48,483 nt of DNA from JBOGIF01 sp050742415 (lineage in GTDB: Bacteria > Actinomycetota > Acidimicrobiia > Acidimicrobiales > AC-14). The DNA lies in the NCBI GenBank assembly GCA_050742415.1, contig JBOGIF010000195.1, positions 1 to 48,483 of the forward strand. The letters run 5' to 3'. The notes under the pieces were generated by a model. That model was given only the letters and a program-made list of their open reading frames with translations. It had not been told where the DNA came from and ran no database searches. The number at the start of each line of letters is the position of its first letter. Within the stretch, counting starts at the first letter, position 1. Shown here piece after piece: positions 7,339 through 15,749 of the stretch. A program made the translations under genes and the position numbers.

Positions 7339-8010
7339 CTACTTGGCCACCCGGCGCGCCAGATCCTCGGCCATGGCCCACCCGAAGGCGATGACGCTGT
7401 CACCTTGCGCCTCGTCGAGACCCTCGAACAGCGACGCAACCTCGAGATCGACCGCCTCGGTCGCAAGGCTTTCGTAGTCCAGGCCCGCCGGCGGGTCGCC
7501 GGTGCCGGCCAGCACGAATGTGCGGTCGTCGACCTTGCCCTCGGCACCGAATCGCTTGGCCAAGCGTCGGCCCCATGCCCGCTCCTCGCCGCTGGCCTTG
7601 TGACCCGGTCGAGGAACGATGTCGAGCAGGCCCTCGAAGGCGGCGAACGCTCCGGCGGATAGGAGGCGGGTGCCGACGAGCACGTCCTCGTCAGGAAAGG
7701 CGAGGACGGCGCGACGGAGCTGGTCGCCCACCAGCGCCCGCAGCACCTGGGCACGGTTGGCCGTACGCTTGACCGACGCCAGGCCCACGAGCACCGACGG
7801 TGTCCCCCCGATGCGCTCCAAGGTCGAGAAGGAGAACCCCGACAGGTCGGTACCGTCGCGGACCTGGGTGATCAGGACCCACTGCTCGCAGTGCTTCGAC
7901 AGGATCCCGACGTCGTAGCCGGCCGCCCCGTCGGCGCAGATGTCGGCCATCTCCGCGACCTCGGCGTCGCTGAGAGCCGTGCAGTCCTTGGTTTCGACCC
8001 GTAGTGCCAT
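7339..8010 (-). CDS. conserved actinobacterial hypothetical protein
   Basis: A 223-aa protein downstream of dnaE on the same strand, which it follows by 27 bases... more exactly, its ATG at 8010 lies 27 bases past the dnaE stop, so both can share a transcript. It has no signal peptide. Segments such as LSDAEVAEMADICADGAAGY at the start and VRDGTDLSGFSFSTLERIGG resemble an actinobacterial family annotated only as hypothetical; this recall is not verified. The C-terminus is acidic and helical (LEVASLFEGLDEAQGDSVIA). Function unknown; the link to replication is positional only. Confidence 0.65.
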   Translation of the reverse strand: MALRVETKDCTALSDAEVAEMADICADGAAGYDVGILSKHCEQWVLITQVRDGTDLSGFSFSTLERIGGTPSVLVGLASVKRTANRAQVLRALVGDQLRRAVLAFPDEDVLVGTRLLSAGAFAAFEGLLDIVPRPGHKASGEERAWGRRLAKRFGAEGKVDDRTFVLAGTGDPPAGLDYESLATEAVDLEVASLFEGLDEAQGDSVIAFGWAMAEDLARRVAK

Positions 8011-8037
8011 GCGGCGTGCTCCCCAGAATCGGCGTGA

Positions 8038-11000
8038 CTAGGTCACTAGTCCATTCGGTCCGAGCAGCACACGCAACTCGGCGAACAGACCGTTGGCCGC
8101 GTCGACCCGGAACTCGTCGGGCAGACGCAGCACCGTGCGGTCCATGTGGACGTGGACGGGCTGGCGTCCGGGGTGGTCGCGCAGCAGGGCTTTGAGCCGG
8201 CCCAGGAGGCTCGAGGTCATGCCCGAGGGGGCGAGGTTGATGCGCACGGGAAGGTCGGCCTCCCTTCCTACCTCGGGCCGTTTCAGCTCCAGGCAGACGA
8301 TCTTGGCCGCGTCCTCGCGCAGGTCGAGGCGTCCCTTGACGCACACGATGGCGTCCTCGGCCAGCATCGGGCCGTACTCGGTCATCGTCCTGGGGAACAC
8401 CATGACCTCGACCGCCGACTGGAGGTCCTCGAGGGTGAAGACCGCCATCAGGTCACCGCGCTTGGTGTACTTGCGGGACAGGGCGGTGACGACGCCGCCG
8501 ACCCAGCGGGTGTCGCCGTCGCGCTGCTCCCGCAACTCGGCCAAGGAGCAGTCGGTGTGTCGCCGGAGCGAGGCCTCCACACCAAGCAGCGGGTGGCCGC
8601 TCACGTAGAGCCCGAGCATCTCCTTCTCGGACGCCAACCGCTCCGCCGGGTCGAACTCGATGTCGGGCACGGCGATGCGCTCGTCGTGGACGAGCGGTGC
8701 CTCGTCGGAGACCGAGAGGCCGTCGCCGAACAGGCTCATGACCCCCATCTCCCGCTCCCGCCGGAGAGCGAGCGTGCGATCGATGACCTGCTCGAAGACC
8801 GTCAACAGCCCCTTTCTCGGATGGCCGGCCGAGTCGAAGGCGCCGGCGCGGATCAACGACTCGACCGACCTCTTGTTGAGCACCAGGGGGTCCACCCGGG
8901 AGCAGAAGTCGAAGAAGTCGGCGAAGGGCCCACCGCGCCCGCGCTCGGCCACCACGTGTGCGACCAACGCCTCGCCCACGTTGCGAACCGACGCCAGGCC
9001 GAAAGAGATACGGCCCTCCGACGTGGCGAAATGGGCACCCGACCGGTTGACGTCGGGGACCTGCACCTCGACACCCATGTTGCGGCACTCGGCCAGGTAA
9101 ACGGCGGTGCGGTCCTTGTCGTCGCGCACCGACGTGAGCAGGGCGGCGAGGTACTGGACCGGGTGGTTGGCCTTGAGCCAAGCCGTCTGGTAGGCGACCA
9201 GGCCGTAGCAGTAGGCGTGGCTCTTGTTGAAGGCGTAGTCGGCGAAGGGCTCGATCACGTCGAACAGCGCGGTGCCCAACTCCGCGGTGTAGCCGGAGGC
9301 ACAGCAGCCGGCCACGAACTTCTCCCGCTCTAAGGCGATGAGGGCGCGGATCTTCTTCCCACAGGCCTTGCGGAGGTTCTCGGCCTCCTCCAAGGAGTAG
9401 CCAGCGAAGCGCTGGGCCACGCGCATCATCGACTCCTGATAGATCATCAGGCCCTGGGTGTCGGCCAGTACGTCGGCCAGCTCGTCGTGCACATAGGTGA
9501 CGGGCTTGCGGCCGTTCTTGCGGTCGGCGTAGTCGTTGTGCATGTTGGCCGCCATCGGCCCCGGCCGGTAAAGAGCCACGAGGGCAGCGATGTCGTCGAA
9601 GCTCGTCGGGGCCAGCGAACGCATGAGAGCGCGCATGGGCCCTCCCTCGAGCTGGAAGACGCCTACCGAGTCGCCCTTTCGCAGCATCTCGAACGTGCGC
9701 TCGTCGTCGAGAGTCACCCCGTCGATGTCGGGACGGACGCCGGTGGACGCCTCCACCAGGTCAAGGGCGCCCTCGATCACGGTGAGGTTCCGCAGCCCGA
9801 GGAAGTCCATCTTCAGAAGGCCGAGATCGGCCACACCGTGCATCTCGTACTGGGTGACTATCGGTGCGTCGGCGGGGTCGCCGCCGGGCTCGGGCTTGCG
9901 CTGCACCGGCAGGTACTCGGTCAGGGGCTCCCTCGTGATCACCACCGCGGCGGCGTGGATCCCGTCCTGGCGGCGCAGGCCTGCCAGGCCACGCGCGACC
10001 TCGATCACCTTCCGGGCGTCTGGGTCGGTCTCGTACAAGCCCCGCAGCTCGGCGGCCATCTTGTAGCCGTCCTCGTGGCCGGGCGTGATCTCCAGGCACG
10101 CGGCCAGCGGGGTGTCACGACCCATCACCAGGGGGGGCATGGCCTTGGCGATGCGGTCGCCGACCGCGTAGGGGTAGCCGAGGACACGGGCGCCGTCGCG
10201 AACCGCGGCCCGGGCCTTGATGGTGGAGAAGGTGACGATCTGGGCCACGTGGTCGGCTCCGTAGCGCTCGGCCGCGTAGCGGATCATCTCGCCGCGGTAG
10301 CGCTCGTCGAAGTCCATGTCGATGTCGGGCATCTCCTTGCGCCCGGCGTTCAGAAAGCGCTCGAAGAGCAGCCCGTAGCGAATGGGGTCGAGGTCGACAA
10401 TGCCCAGGCAGTAGGCCACGCAGCATCCCGCGGCCGACCCGCGTCCGGGCCCGACCCGGATGCCGCGGCGACGGGCGTAGGCGATCAGGTCCCAGACGAT
10501 CAGGAAGTAGGCCGATAGCCCCATCTCCGAGATCACGGCCAGCTCGTGGTCGAGGCGGGCGATGGCCTCGGCCGGCACCGGGGTGCCGTAGCGGCGCTCG
10601 GCCCCCTCGAGGGTGAGCTGGCGCAGGTAAGCGTCCTCCGAAGCCACGCCCGGAGGCAGGTCGAACCGGGGCAGCTCGGGCTTGCCGAACTCGATCTCCA
10701 CGCAGGCCCGCTCGGCGATCCGCATGGTGTTGTCGCACGCCTCGGGCAGCTCGGCGAAGAGATGGCGCATCTCCGCGGCGGTCTTCAGGTAGTGCTGGTC
10801 TCCCTCGAACTTGAATCGCTTGGGGTCGTCCATCTGGGCACCCGTCTGGACACACAGAAGGGCGTCGTGGGCGACCGCGTCGGACTGCGACGTGTAGTGG
10901 CTGTCGTTGGTGGCCAACAGCGGAAGGCCGAGGCGCCGGGCGATGGCAACCAGCTCGACGTTGGACCGCTTCTGGTCGTCGAGGCCGTGGTCCTGGAGCT

Positions 11001-11565
11001 CGACGAAGACCTGGTCGGGCCCGAAGATGTCGGCGAGGCGGGCGGTGGCGGCGGTGGCGGCGGCCAGGTCGCCCCTGAGCAGCGCCTGGCACACGACCCC
11101 GCCCAAGCACCCGGTGGTGGCGATCACCCCTTGGGAGTGACGCTCGAGTAGCTCCCAGTCCAGGCGGGGCTTGTAGTAGTAGCCCTCGAGATAAGCCGCC
11201 GAGGACAGCTTCATCAGGTTGCGGTAGCCGGCGGTGGTCTCGGCCAGCAGGGTCAGGTGGTAGTAGAGCTTGTTGCCGCCGTCGCCGTCCCCGCCGGTGT
11301 CGTCGATGCGGCCCCGGCGCACCGGGCGCTCGAAACGGCTCTCGGCCGCCATGTAGGCCTCAGTGCCGATGACCGGCGTGAGCCCTCGCGCCCTCGACGA
11401 GCGGTAGAAGTCCAGGACGCCGTACATGTTGCCGTGATCGGTGATCCCGATCGCGGTCTGCCCGTCGGCGGCGGCCGCGGCCACCACCTCGTCTATCCGG
11501 GCGGCACCGTCGAGCATGGAGAACTCGGTGTGCACATGGAGGTGGGTGAAGCCCCCGGCTCTCAA
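8038..11565 (-). CDS. dnaE: DNA polymerase III alpha subunit (DnaE)
   Basis: A 1175-aa replicative polymerase of normal length. The N-terminal PHP domain (residues about 5-230) keeps all nine metal ligands known from the family: H10, H12, D19, H44, E69, H103, C153, D221 and H223. The first five numbers coincide with E. coli DnaE numbering, where R10 replaces the first His. The palm has PDIDMDF with catalytic D416 and D418, and MDFLGL with D587. An OB-fold lies near the C-terminus. An intact PHP site is typical of actinobacterial DnaE1, where it serves as the proofreading exonuclease. The start is TTG at 11565, with GAGGAG four bases upstream. It diverges from a beta-helix protein. Confidence 0.97.
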   Translation of the reverse strand: MRAGGFTHLHVHTEFSMLDGAARIDEVVAAAAADGQTAIGITDHGNMYGVLDFYRSSRARGLTPVIGTEAYMAAESRFERPVRRGRIDDTGGDGDGGNKLYYHLTLLAETTAGYRNLMKLSSAAYLEGYYYKPRLDWELLERHSQGVIATTGCLGGVVCQALLRGDLAAATAATARLADIFGPDQVFVELQDHGLDDQKRSNVELVAIARRLGLPLLATNDSHYTSQSDAVAHDALLCVQTGAQMDDPKRFKFEGDQHYLKTAAEMRHLFAELPEACDNTMRIAERACVEIEFGKPELPRFDLPPGVASEDAYLRQLTLEGAERRYGTPVPAEAIARLDHELAVISEMGLSAYFLIVWDLIAYARRRGIRVGPGRGSAAGCCVAYCLGIVDLDPIRYGLLFERFLNAGRKEMPDIDMDFDERYRGEMIRYAAERYGADHVAQIVTFSTIKARAAVRDGARVLGYPYAVGDRIAKAMPPLVMGRDTPLAACLEITPGHEDGYKMAAELRGLYETDPDARKVIEVARGLAGLRRQDGIHAAAVVITREPLTEYLPVQRKPEPGGDPADAPIVTQYEMHGVADLGLLKMDFLGLRNLTVIEGALDLVEASTGVRPDIDGVTLDDERTFEMLRKGDSVGVFQLEGGPMRALMRSLAPTSFDDIAALVALYRPGPMAANMHNDYADRKNGRKPVTYVHDELADVLADTQGLMIYQESMMRVAQRFAGYSLEEAENLRKACGKKIRALIALEREKFVAGCCASGYTAELGTALFDVIEPFADYAFNKSHAYCYGLVAYQTAWLKANHPVQYLAALLTSVRDDKDRTAVYLAECRNMGVEVQVPDVNRSGAHFATSEGRISFGLASVRNVGEALVAHVVAERGRGGPFADFFDFCSRVDPLVLNKRSVESLIRAGAFDSAGHPRKGLLTVFEQVIDRTLALRREREMGVMSLFGDGLSVSDEAPLVHDERIAVPDIEFDPAERLASEKEMLGLYVSGHPLLGVEASLRRHTDCSLAELREQRDGDTRWVGGVVTALSRKYTKRGDLMAVFTLEDLQSAVEVMVFPRTMTEYGPMLAEDAIVCVKGRLDLREDAAKIVCLELKRPEVGREADLPVRINLAPSGMTSSLLGRLKALLRDHPGRQPVHVHMDRTVLRLPDEFRVDAANGLFAELRVLLGPNGLVT

Positions 11566-11754
11566 CAGACTCCTCGATTTCCCCAGGCTGTGGACGAGTT
11601 ACAGGTATGTGATTCTAGTGGGCCGAGCCGCGGCTGTCGCCGTCATCGGGAGGGTCCACCAATCGGAAGAGGCCGGTTGCTATAAATGCCGGTCGGGGAC
11701 AACGCCTCGGCTCGTGACTCGCCCTATACCGACCCGACAGAAAAGGCGGCCACC
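11566..11754. other. divergent control region between dnaE and the beta-helix gene
   Basis: It holds the dnaE Shine-Dalgarno site (minus strand, just above 11565) and, on the plus strand, a TATAAA at 11681-11686 that could be a -10 box. An in-frame ATG begins inside this TATAAAT (11686), which would make it unusable if the box is real. No terminator or small gene is visible. Confidence 0.35.
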
Positions 11755-13098
11755 TTGCTCCGTAACACTCACAAGGGAATCGGAGCCGCGGCCACGGTCC
11801 TGTTCATCGCGGCGGCCGGTGTGCTTCTAGCCAATGGTGCCGGCGCCACGGGCACCGAGGAATTGCTCGTCGGGTCGGTTGGGGCCGACGGAACCGCCGG
11901 TCCGCACGTCTTCTCAGCCGGGCCCGGACCTCTCAGGGTCCGCCTTAAGTGCCGGAATGGTGCCTCCATCTTGTCGGTGCGGATTACCGGCCCCGGCTCC
12001 TCGCAGACAGTCGTCGCCGAGAACTCTCCCGGCAGGTGCGACGGGGACAGGCTGACTGCGCGCGGCCGGATACCCACGGAGGGCAGCTACCGCGCCTTCG
12101 TGTCCGAGAGTGGGGGCGTCGGCACCAATTACAAGCTCAAGGTCGAGTACAGGTTGCCGACCACATCGGGCCCGACGACCTCGACTTCGACACCCGAATC
12201 GACGACGACCACGTCCGGGGCGACCACTTCGTCGACGTCCACGTCAACCACCATGCAGGGAAACACCACGACCACCTCTCGGCCTCCGGGTGACGATTGC
12301 ACCGGATCGGGTGACGAGACCGCGCTGGTGCAGGCCAAGATCAACGAAGTCGCCGACGGCGGCACTGTCACCCTCTCGGGCACCTGCCGGGTCCCCGGCG
12401 AGCTTCAGATCATCGGCCGCAAAGGCTTGACCGTCGCGGGTCCCGTCACCCTCGACGGCAGCTCGATGATCGCTAGCGACGCACGCCACCTGCGAGTGCA
12501 GGGCGGGGAGAGGATCACGATCCGCAACCTCACCATTCTCGGAGCGCGCGGGACCTGCCGTGACACCTGCGGCTCGGCCGGGTACGACCGTGAGCACGGG
12601 ATCGCGATCGAGTCGTTCAAGGGCGACCCGCTGACCGATGTCGTGATCGACAAGGTCACGATCAGGGGCGTGCACGGCGACTTCGTCTACCTGGGCATCA
12701 AGGGGAGCGATGCACCAGCGGACGCGCCCAACCGCGTGACGATAAAGAACAGCACCTTCGTGAACTCGGGGCGGCAGGGGATCGCCGCAGCCGGGGCCGA
12801 GGACCTGCGAATCAACGGTAACCACCTCGAAGCGGCGGGCCGCACCCTCTTCGACTTCGAAGCGGAGGCCGGCGGCGTCGGGAAGGTGACGATCACCGAC
12901 AACGACACATACGACTACGACAACGCCATCATCAATATCGGGTGCGCCGACCGGGGCACCGGTGTTCCGCTCAACCGCGGTCCGATCGAGTTCACGGGCA
13001 ACCGCATCCACGACCAGCGCCTCAGGATCAGCACGTCCTGCCCTGAGGTCAGCCGGCCGCCGGTCCTCAACGTCGGACCCAACCAGGAGAACGTCTAG
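11755..13098 (+). CDS. secreted parallel beta-helix repeat protein
   Basis: About 447 aa. From the TTG at 11755 the protein has a signal peptide (basic start, then AAATVLFIAAAGVLLANGAGA), an N-terminal beta domain, a Thr/Ser-rich linker (about residues 135-178) and a C-terminal right-handed parallel beta-helix like pectate-lyase-type repeats. The helix repeats carry I-x-N and V-x-I-x-x pulses such as ITIRNLTILGARGTC and VTITDNDTYDYDNAIINIG. Such proteins often bind or cleave polysaccharides, but I see no catalytic set. A longer frame starts at ATG 11686; I prefer the TTG because AAGGCGG lies five bases before it and the signal peptide then sits at the end. It ends 16 bases from bpa (convergent). 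Confidence 0.7.
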   Translation: MLRNTHKGIGAAATVLFIAAAGVLLANGAGATGTEELLVGSVGADGTAGPHVFSAGPGPLRVRLKCRNGASILSVRITGPGSSQTVVAENSPGRCDGDRLTARGRIPTEGSYRAFVSESGGVGTNYKLKVEYRLPTTSGPTTSTSTPESTTTTSGATTSSTSTSTTMQGNTTTTSRPPGDDCTGSGDETALVQAKINEVADGGTVTLSGTCRVPGELQIIGRKGLTVAGPVTLDGSSMIASDARHLRVQGGERITIRNLTILGARGTCRDTCGSAGYDREHGIAIESFKGDPLTDVVIDKVTIRGVHGDFVYLGIKGSDAPADAPNRVTIKNSTFVNSGRQGIAAAGAEDLRINGNHLEAAGRTLFDFEAEAGGVGKVTITDNDTYDYDNAIINIGCADRGTGVPLNRGPIEFTGNRIHDQRLRISTSCPEVSRPPVLNVGPNQENV

Positions 13099-13114
13099 AA
13101 CCGGCCGCCAGGGC

Positions 13115-13585
13115 TCAGATGTAGGTGCCGGGCCTGGCTGCCTCCCCCTCGACCGTCCCGATCGGCAGGGCTCGGCGCTGGGCGTCCTCGAGCTGGGCCC
13201 TGGCAGCCACCTGCTGTGAGAAGAGCGCGGCTTGGATCCCGTGGAACAGTCCCTCCAGCCATCCGACCAGCTGGGCCTGGGCAACCCGCAGCTCGCCCTC
13301 GGTAGGGGTGCCCTCGTCGAACGGAGAGCTCAACCGCGACAGCTCGTCGCGCAGCTCGTCCGAAAGCCCGGCGGCCAGCTCGCCGACCGAGGTCTCGTAT
13401 ATCTCCCGCAGGCGAGACCGGCCGGCCTCGTCGAGAGAGGCCCGCCGCACCTCCTCAAGCAGCTCCTTGGCCATGCCCCCGATGCGCAGCACCTTCGCCG
13501 GCGACTCGATGGTGTCTCCCCCGACCCGGGGCTCAACCGGGCCCTCGGGCTCGGGTTCAGGGACGATAGGGGTGTCGGGAAGCAT
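13115..13585 (-). CDS. bpa: bacterial proteasome activator (Bpa/PafE)
   Basis: A 156-aa protein. The core PAKVLRIGGMAKELLEEVRR, SRLREIYETSVGELAAGL and LRVAQAQLVGWLEGLFHGIQ is the four-helix signature of Bpa (Rv3780 in M. tuberculosis). The family forms a dodecameric ring that opens the 20S proteasome gate independently of ATP and of pupylation. The known member docks through a C-terminal GQYL motif; here the last four residues are GTYI, keeping Gly and Tyr. This implies that 20S proteasome genes exist elsewhere in the genome. The ATG at 13585 removes an upstream extension without similarity. It diverges from the Rrf2 gene across 68 bases that contain a 9-base palindrome. Confidence 0.9.
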   Translation of the reverse strand: MLPDTPIVPEPEPEGPVEPRVGGDTIESPAKVLRIGGMAKELLEEVRRASLDEAGRSRLREIYETSVGELAAGLSDELRDELSRLSSPFDEGTPTEGELRVAQAQLVGWLEGLFHGIQAALFSQQVAARAQLEDAQRRALPIGTVEGEAARPGTYI

Positions 13586-13607
13586 GGGGTGATACTTGCC
13601 CAACGCC

Positions 13608-13637
13608 GGCCTCCGGCACCAAGCGGTACCGGAGGCC
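13608..13637. promoter_or_regulatory. perfect 9-base inverted repeat, candidate Rrf2 operator
   Basis: GGCCTCCGG at 13608-13616 and CCGGAGGCC at 13629-13637 form a perfect inverted repeat with a 12-base spacer. It lies between the divergent bpa and Rrf2 genes and directly before the -10-like TACCAT. Rrf2 proteins bind dyads as dimers and often repress their own gene. Confidence 0.5.
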
Positions 13638-13638
13638 T

Positions 13639-13644
13639 TACCAT
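13639..13644 (+). promoter_or_regulatory. candidate -10 box of the Rrf2 gene
   Basis: TACCAT, ending nine bases before the ATG at 13654, would give a leader of at most a few bases. The palindrome lies immediately upstream, where a bound repressor would block RNA polymerase. Confidence 0.35.
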
Positions 13645-13653
13645 GGGTCCGGC

Positions 13654-14127
13654 ATGAAGGTGTCAACTAGGGGCGACTACGCCAGCCGGGCCCTGCTATC
13701 TCTTGCCCTGCACACCGACGAGCTCGCTCCCACCTCGGTTCGCGACATAGCCGAGCGCACCGGCCTCCCCCAGCCATACCTCGAGCAGATCCTGCTCGCC
13801 CTCAAGGGCGCCGGCCTGGTTCGCTCCAAGCGGGGGGTCGGAGGCGGTTACGTCCTGGCACGAAACGCCCTCGAGATCACCCTGGGCCAGATCGTCAGCG
13901 CGGTCGAGGGCCCGATCGTCGCCGGTGACTTCGGCGAGCCTCACCAGAACGGCGCGTGTGACCACGAGGGCCAGTGCGTGCTACTTGCGGTCTGGGCCGA
14001 CGTAGGCGAGCACATGCGCCAGCACCTCGACTCCTTCACGCTGGCGGACATGGTCAGCCGTGCCCGCGGCGTGAGCCTGGCAGCAGCGCCACCGGTGGCG
14101 TCAGCCGAGTTCAGAACGGCCGGGTAG
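13654..14127 (+). CDS. Rrf2-family transcriptional regulator
   Basis: A 157-aa protein. It begins MKVSTRGDYASRALLSLALH, the family signature, then a winged helix with recognition region SVRDIAERTGLPQPYLEQIL and the wing RSKRGVGGGYVLA. The sensor segment has two cysteines, C102 and C108 (GACDHEGQCVLLAVW), with H104 between them. IscR and NsrR carry three cysteines, and RsrR uses two cysteines plus other ligands for a 2Fe-2S cluster. Iron-sulfur, redox or NO sensing is therefore plausible but unproven. Its likely targets are itself and perhaps bpa. The 3' end overlaps the convergent membrane-protein gene by 17 bases. Confidence 0.85.
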   Translation: MKVSTRGDYASRALLSLALHTDELAPTSVRDIAERTGLPQPYLEQILLALKGAGLVRSKRGVGGGYVLARNALEITLGQIVSAVEGPIVAGDFGEPHQNGACDHEGQCVLLAVWADVGEHMRQHLDSFTLADMVSRARGVSLAAAPPVASAEFRTAG

Positions 14128-14848
14128 CCGGTTTGCCGATCTTGGTGGTCTCCTCGGGCCGTATCCCCACGTAATCGACCGTCTTCGCTGGCTTCGACGT
14201 GGATGCCACGTCGACGACCCTCACCTCCACGCCCATGGCTACGGTCCGTAGGCCGGTCTTCTTCGACTTGACGACGATCCCGAACACGACGTCGCCGGTA
14301 GGGTCCACCGCCGCGATCGCCTTGTCGAGGCGCACCACCTCGGATTGAAGGTCCGCCTTGTCGACCGGATTGCTCACGGTGGGGAGCATCTTTCGGATCT
14401 CGTCGCGGTCGGAGGTGTCGGCCTGTCGCTGCTGGGCCGCCCAGTCGGTCAAGGTGCCGGTCACCGTCGCCGCCGTGCCGCCGGGCGCAGCGACGAGCAA
14501 ACCCAACACCGGAGTGGCCCCAACCGCGGCGCGCGCTTCGGCCTCGGTCGTGTAGCTCCGCAACGACACGACGGCCACCCGCTCCTCGTCACCTTCGCTC
14601 AGCTGCGCACGACGGTCCTCGATGTAGGCGGCAACGTCGTCGCCCGGGAGCGGGCCGATCTGGCGGTACTCGCCGTCGGGTGCGACTGGCCCGAGAGCCG
14701 AGACTCGCGGTGAACGGGACCGGTCGGGACCGTCGTCTACCAGGCGGAAGGTGGCGAACACCACCGCTCCTACCGCCGCCATGAGCACGCCCGTGCCCAG
14801 CAGCCGGACGCTGCGGCGAGCCGCCCGCTCCTCAGCCGAGAAGGTCAT
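14111..14848 (-). CDS. conserved membrane-anchored hypothetical protein
   Basis: A 245-aa protein with one N-terminal membrane helix (about residues 15-36, SVRLLGTGVLMAAVGAVVFA). The remainder would lie outside the cell; it contains an EYRQIGPLPGDDVAAYIEDR segment and an alpha/beta region with no catalytic motif that I recognise. The ATG lies inside the end of rluD (17-base overlap, same strand), so the two genes are likely cotranscribed. The 3' end overlaps the convergent Rrf2 gene by 17 bases. Function unknown. Confidence 0.7.
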   Translation of the reverse strand: MTFSAEERAARRSVRLLGTGVLMAAVGAVVFATFRLVDDGPDRSRSPRVSALGPVAPDGEYRQIGPLPGDDVAAYIEDRRAQLSEGDEERVAVVSLRSYTTEAEARAAVGATPVLGLLVAAPGGTAATVTGTLTDWAAQQRQADTSDRDEIRKMLPTVSNPVDKADLQSEVVRLDKAIAAVDPTGDVVFGIVVKSKKTGLRTVAMGVEVRVVDVASTSKPAKTVDYVGIRPEETTKIGKPATRPF

Positions 14849-15749
14849 GCACCGTCACCAGCTCCAGTGGGAGCGGGGAATCGAACGAGACGCGCCGGCC
14901 CGTCGCCGGGTGGTCGAACGCCAGCCGATGGGCGTGCAGGAACGGTCGCCGGGAGGGAAGCATCGGGCGGGCGCCACCGTACCGGGCGTCGCCGACCACC
15001 GGGTGCCCGATGGCAGCCAGGTGGACCCGTACCTGGTGGGTCCGGCCCGTGTCGAGCTTGCACGACAGGAGCGTGCAGGGGGCGGGGGACCGGAAGCGCT
15101 CGAGCACCGAGAAGGAGGTGCGAGCAGGCCGACCGTCGGCGACGACGCCCATCTGTGTCCGGTTGGCAGGCGATCGGCCGACCGGGGCGTCCACTGCGCA
15201 CGAGGTGGTGTCGAAATCGCTCCATGCCAGCGCGAGGTAGGTCCGTTCCACGCTACGCCCGGCGAGCTGGGCTACGAGGGAGTCGAAAGCGGCTTCCGTG
15301 CGAGCCACCACCAGCAAACCCGACGTCCCCACGTCGAGGCGGTGGACGATTCCCGGGCGGGCGGGGTCGCCGACCGTCGCCATCTCCGGGAACAGGTGTA
15401 GCAGCCCGTTGACGAGCGTCCCGGCGGGACGGCCGGCGCCGGGGTGTACCACCAGCCCGGAAGGCTTGTCGACCACGACCACATCGTCATCGGAGTGGAT
15501 CACTATGACGCCGACCCCGGGATCCGGCCGAGGCCGGGCAGGGGCGCCGGCAGACGGGGGCACGTCCACGTCGAGGGCCTCACCCTCACGGACCCGGGCG
15601 GATCTCTGCGCGACGGCACGGCCGGCGAGACGAACCCCGCCGGAGGCCACCAACGCCGCTACCTCCCGGCGCGGAAGGCCGAACAGCATGCTCACCACCC
15701 GGTCGACACGCTCCCCCTCGAGCGCTGCGGGGATGAGCTCGGTGCTCAT
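14832..15749 (-). CDS. rluD: RluD-like 23S rRNA pseudouridine synthase
   Basis: A 305-aa protein. An N-terminal S4 RNA-binding domain (EGERVDRVVSMLFGLPRREV) precedes the catalytic domain with the RluA-family motif GIVHRLDVGTSGLLVVART, where the Asp of HRLD is the nucleophile, and a later GRTHQVRVHLAAIGHPVVGD. Family members pseudouridylate 23S rRNA (RluD: positions 1911, 1915 and 1917 in E. coli); the exact site here is inferred. The ATG at 15749 overlaps the lspA stop (ATGA), the usual lspA-rluD pair of actinobacteria. Confidence 0.93.
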   Translation of the reverse strand: MSTELIPAALEGERVDRVVSMLFGLPRREVAALVASGGVRLAGRAVAQRSARVREGEALDVDVPPSAGAPARPRPDPGVGVIVIHSDDDVVVVDKPSGLVVHPGAGRPAGTLVNGLLHLFPEMATVGDPARPGIVHRLDVGTSGLLVVARTEAAFDSLVAQLAGRSVERTYLALAWSDFDTTSCAVDAPVGRSPANRTQMGVVADGRPARTSFSVLERFRSPAPCTLLSCKLDTGRTHQVRVHLAAIGHPVVGDARYGGARPMLPSRRPFLHAHRLAFDHPATGRRVSFDSPLPLELVTVHDLLG

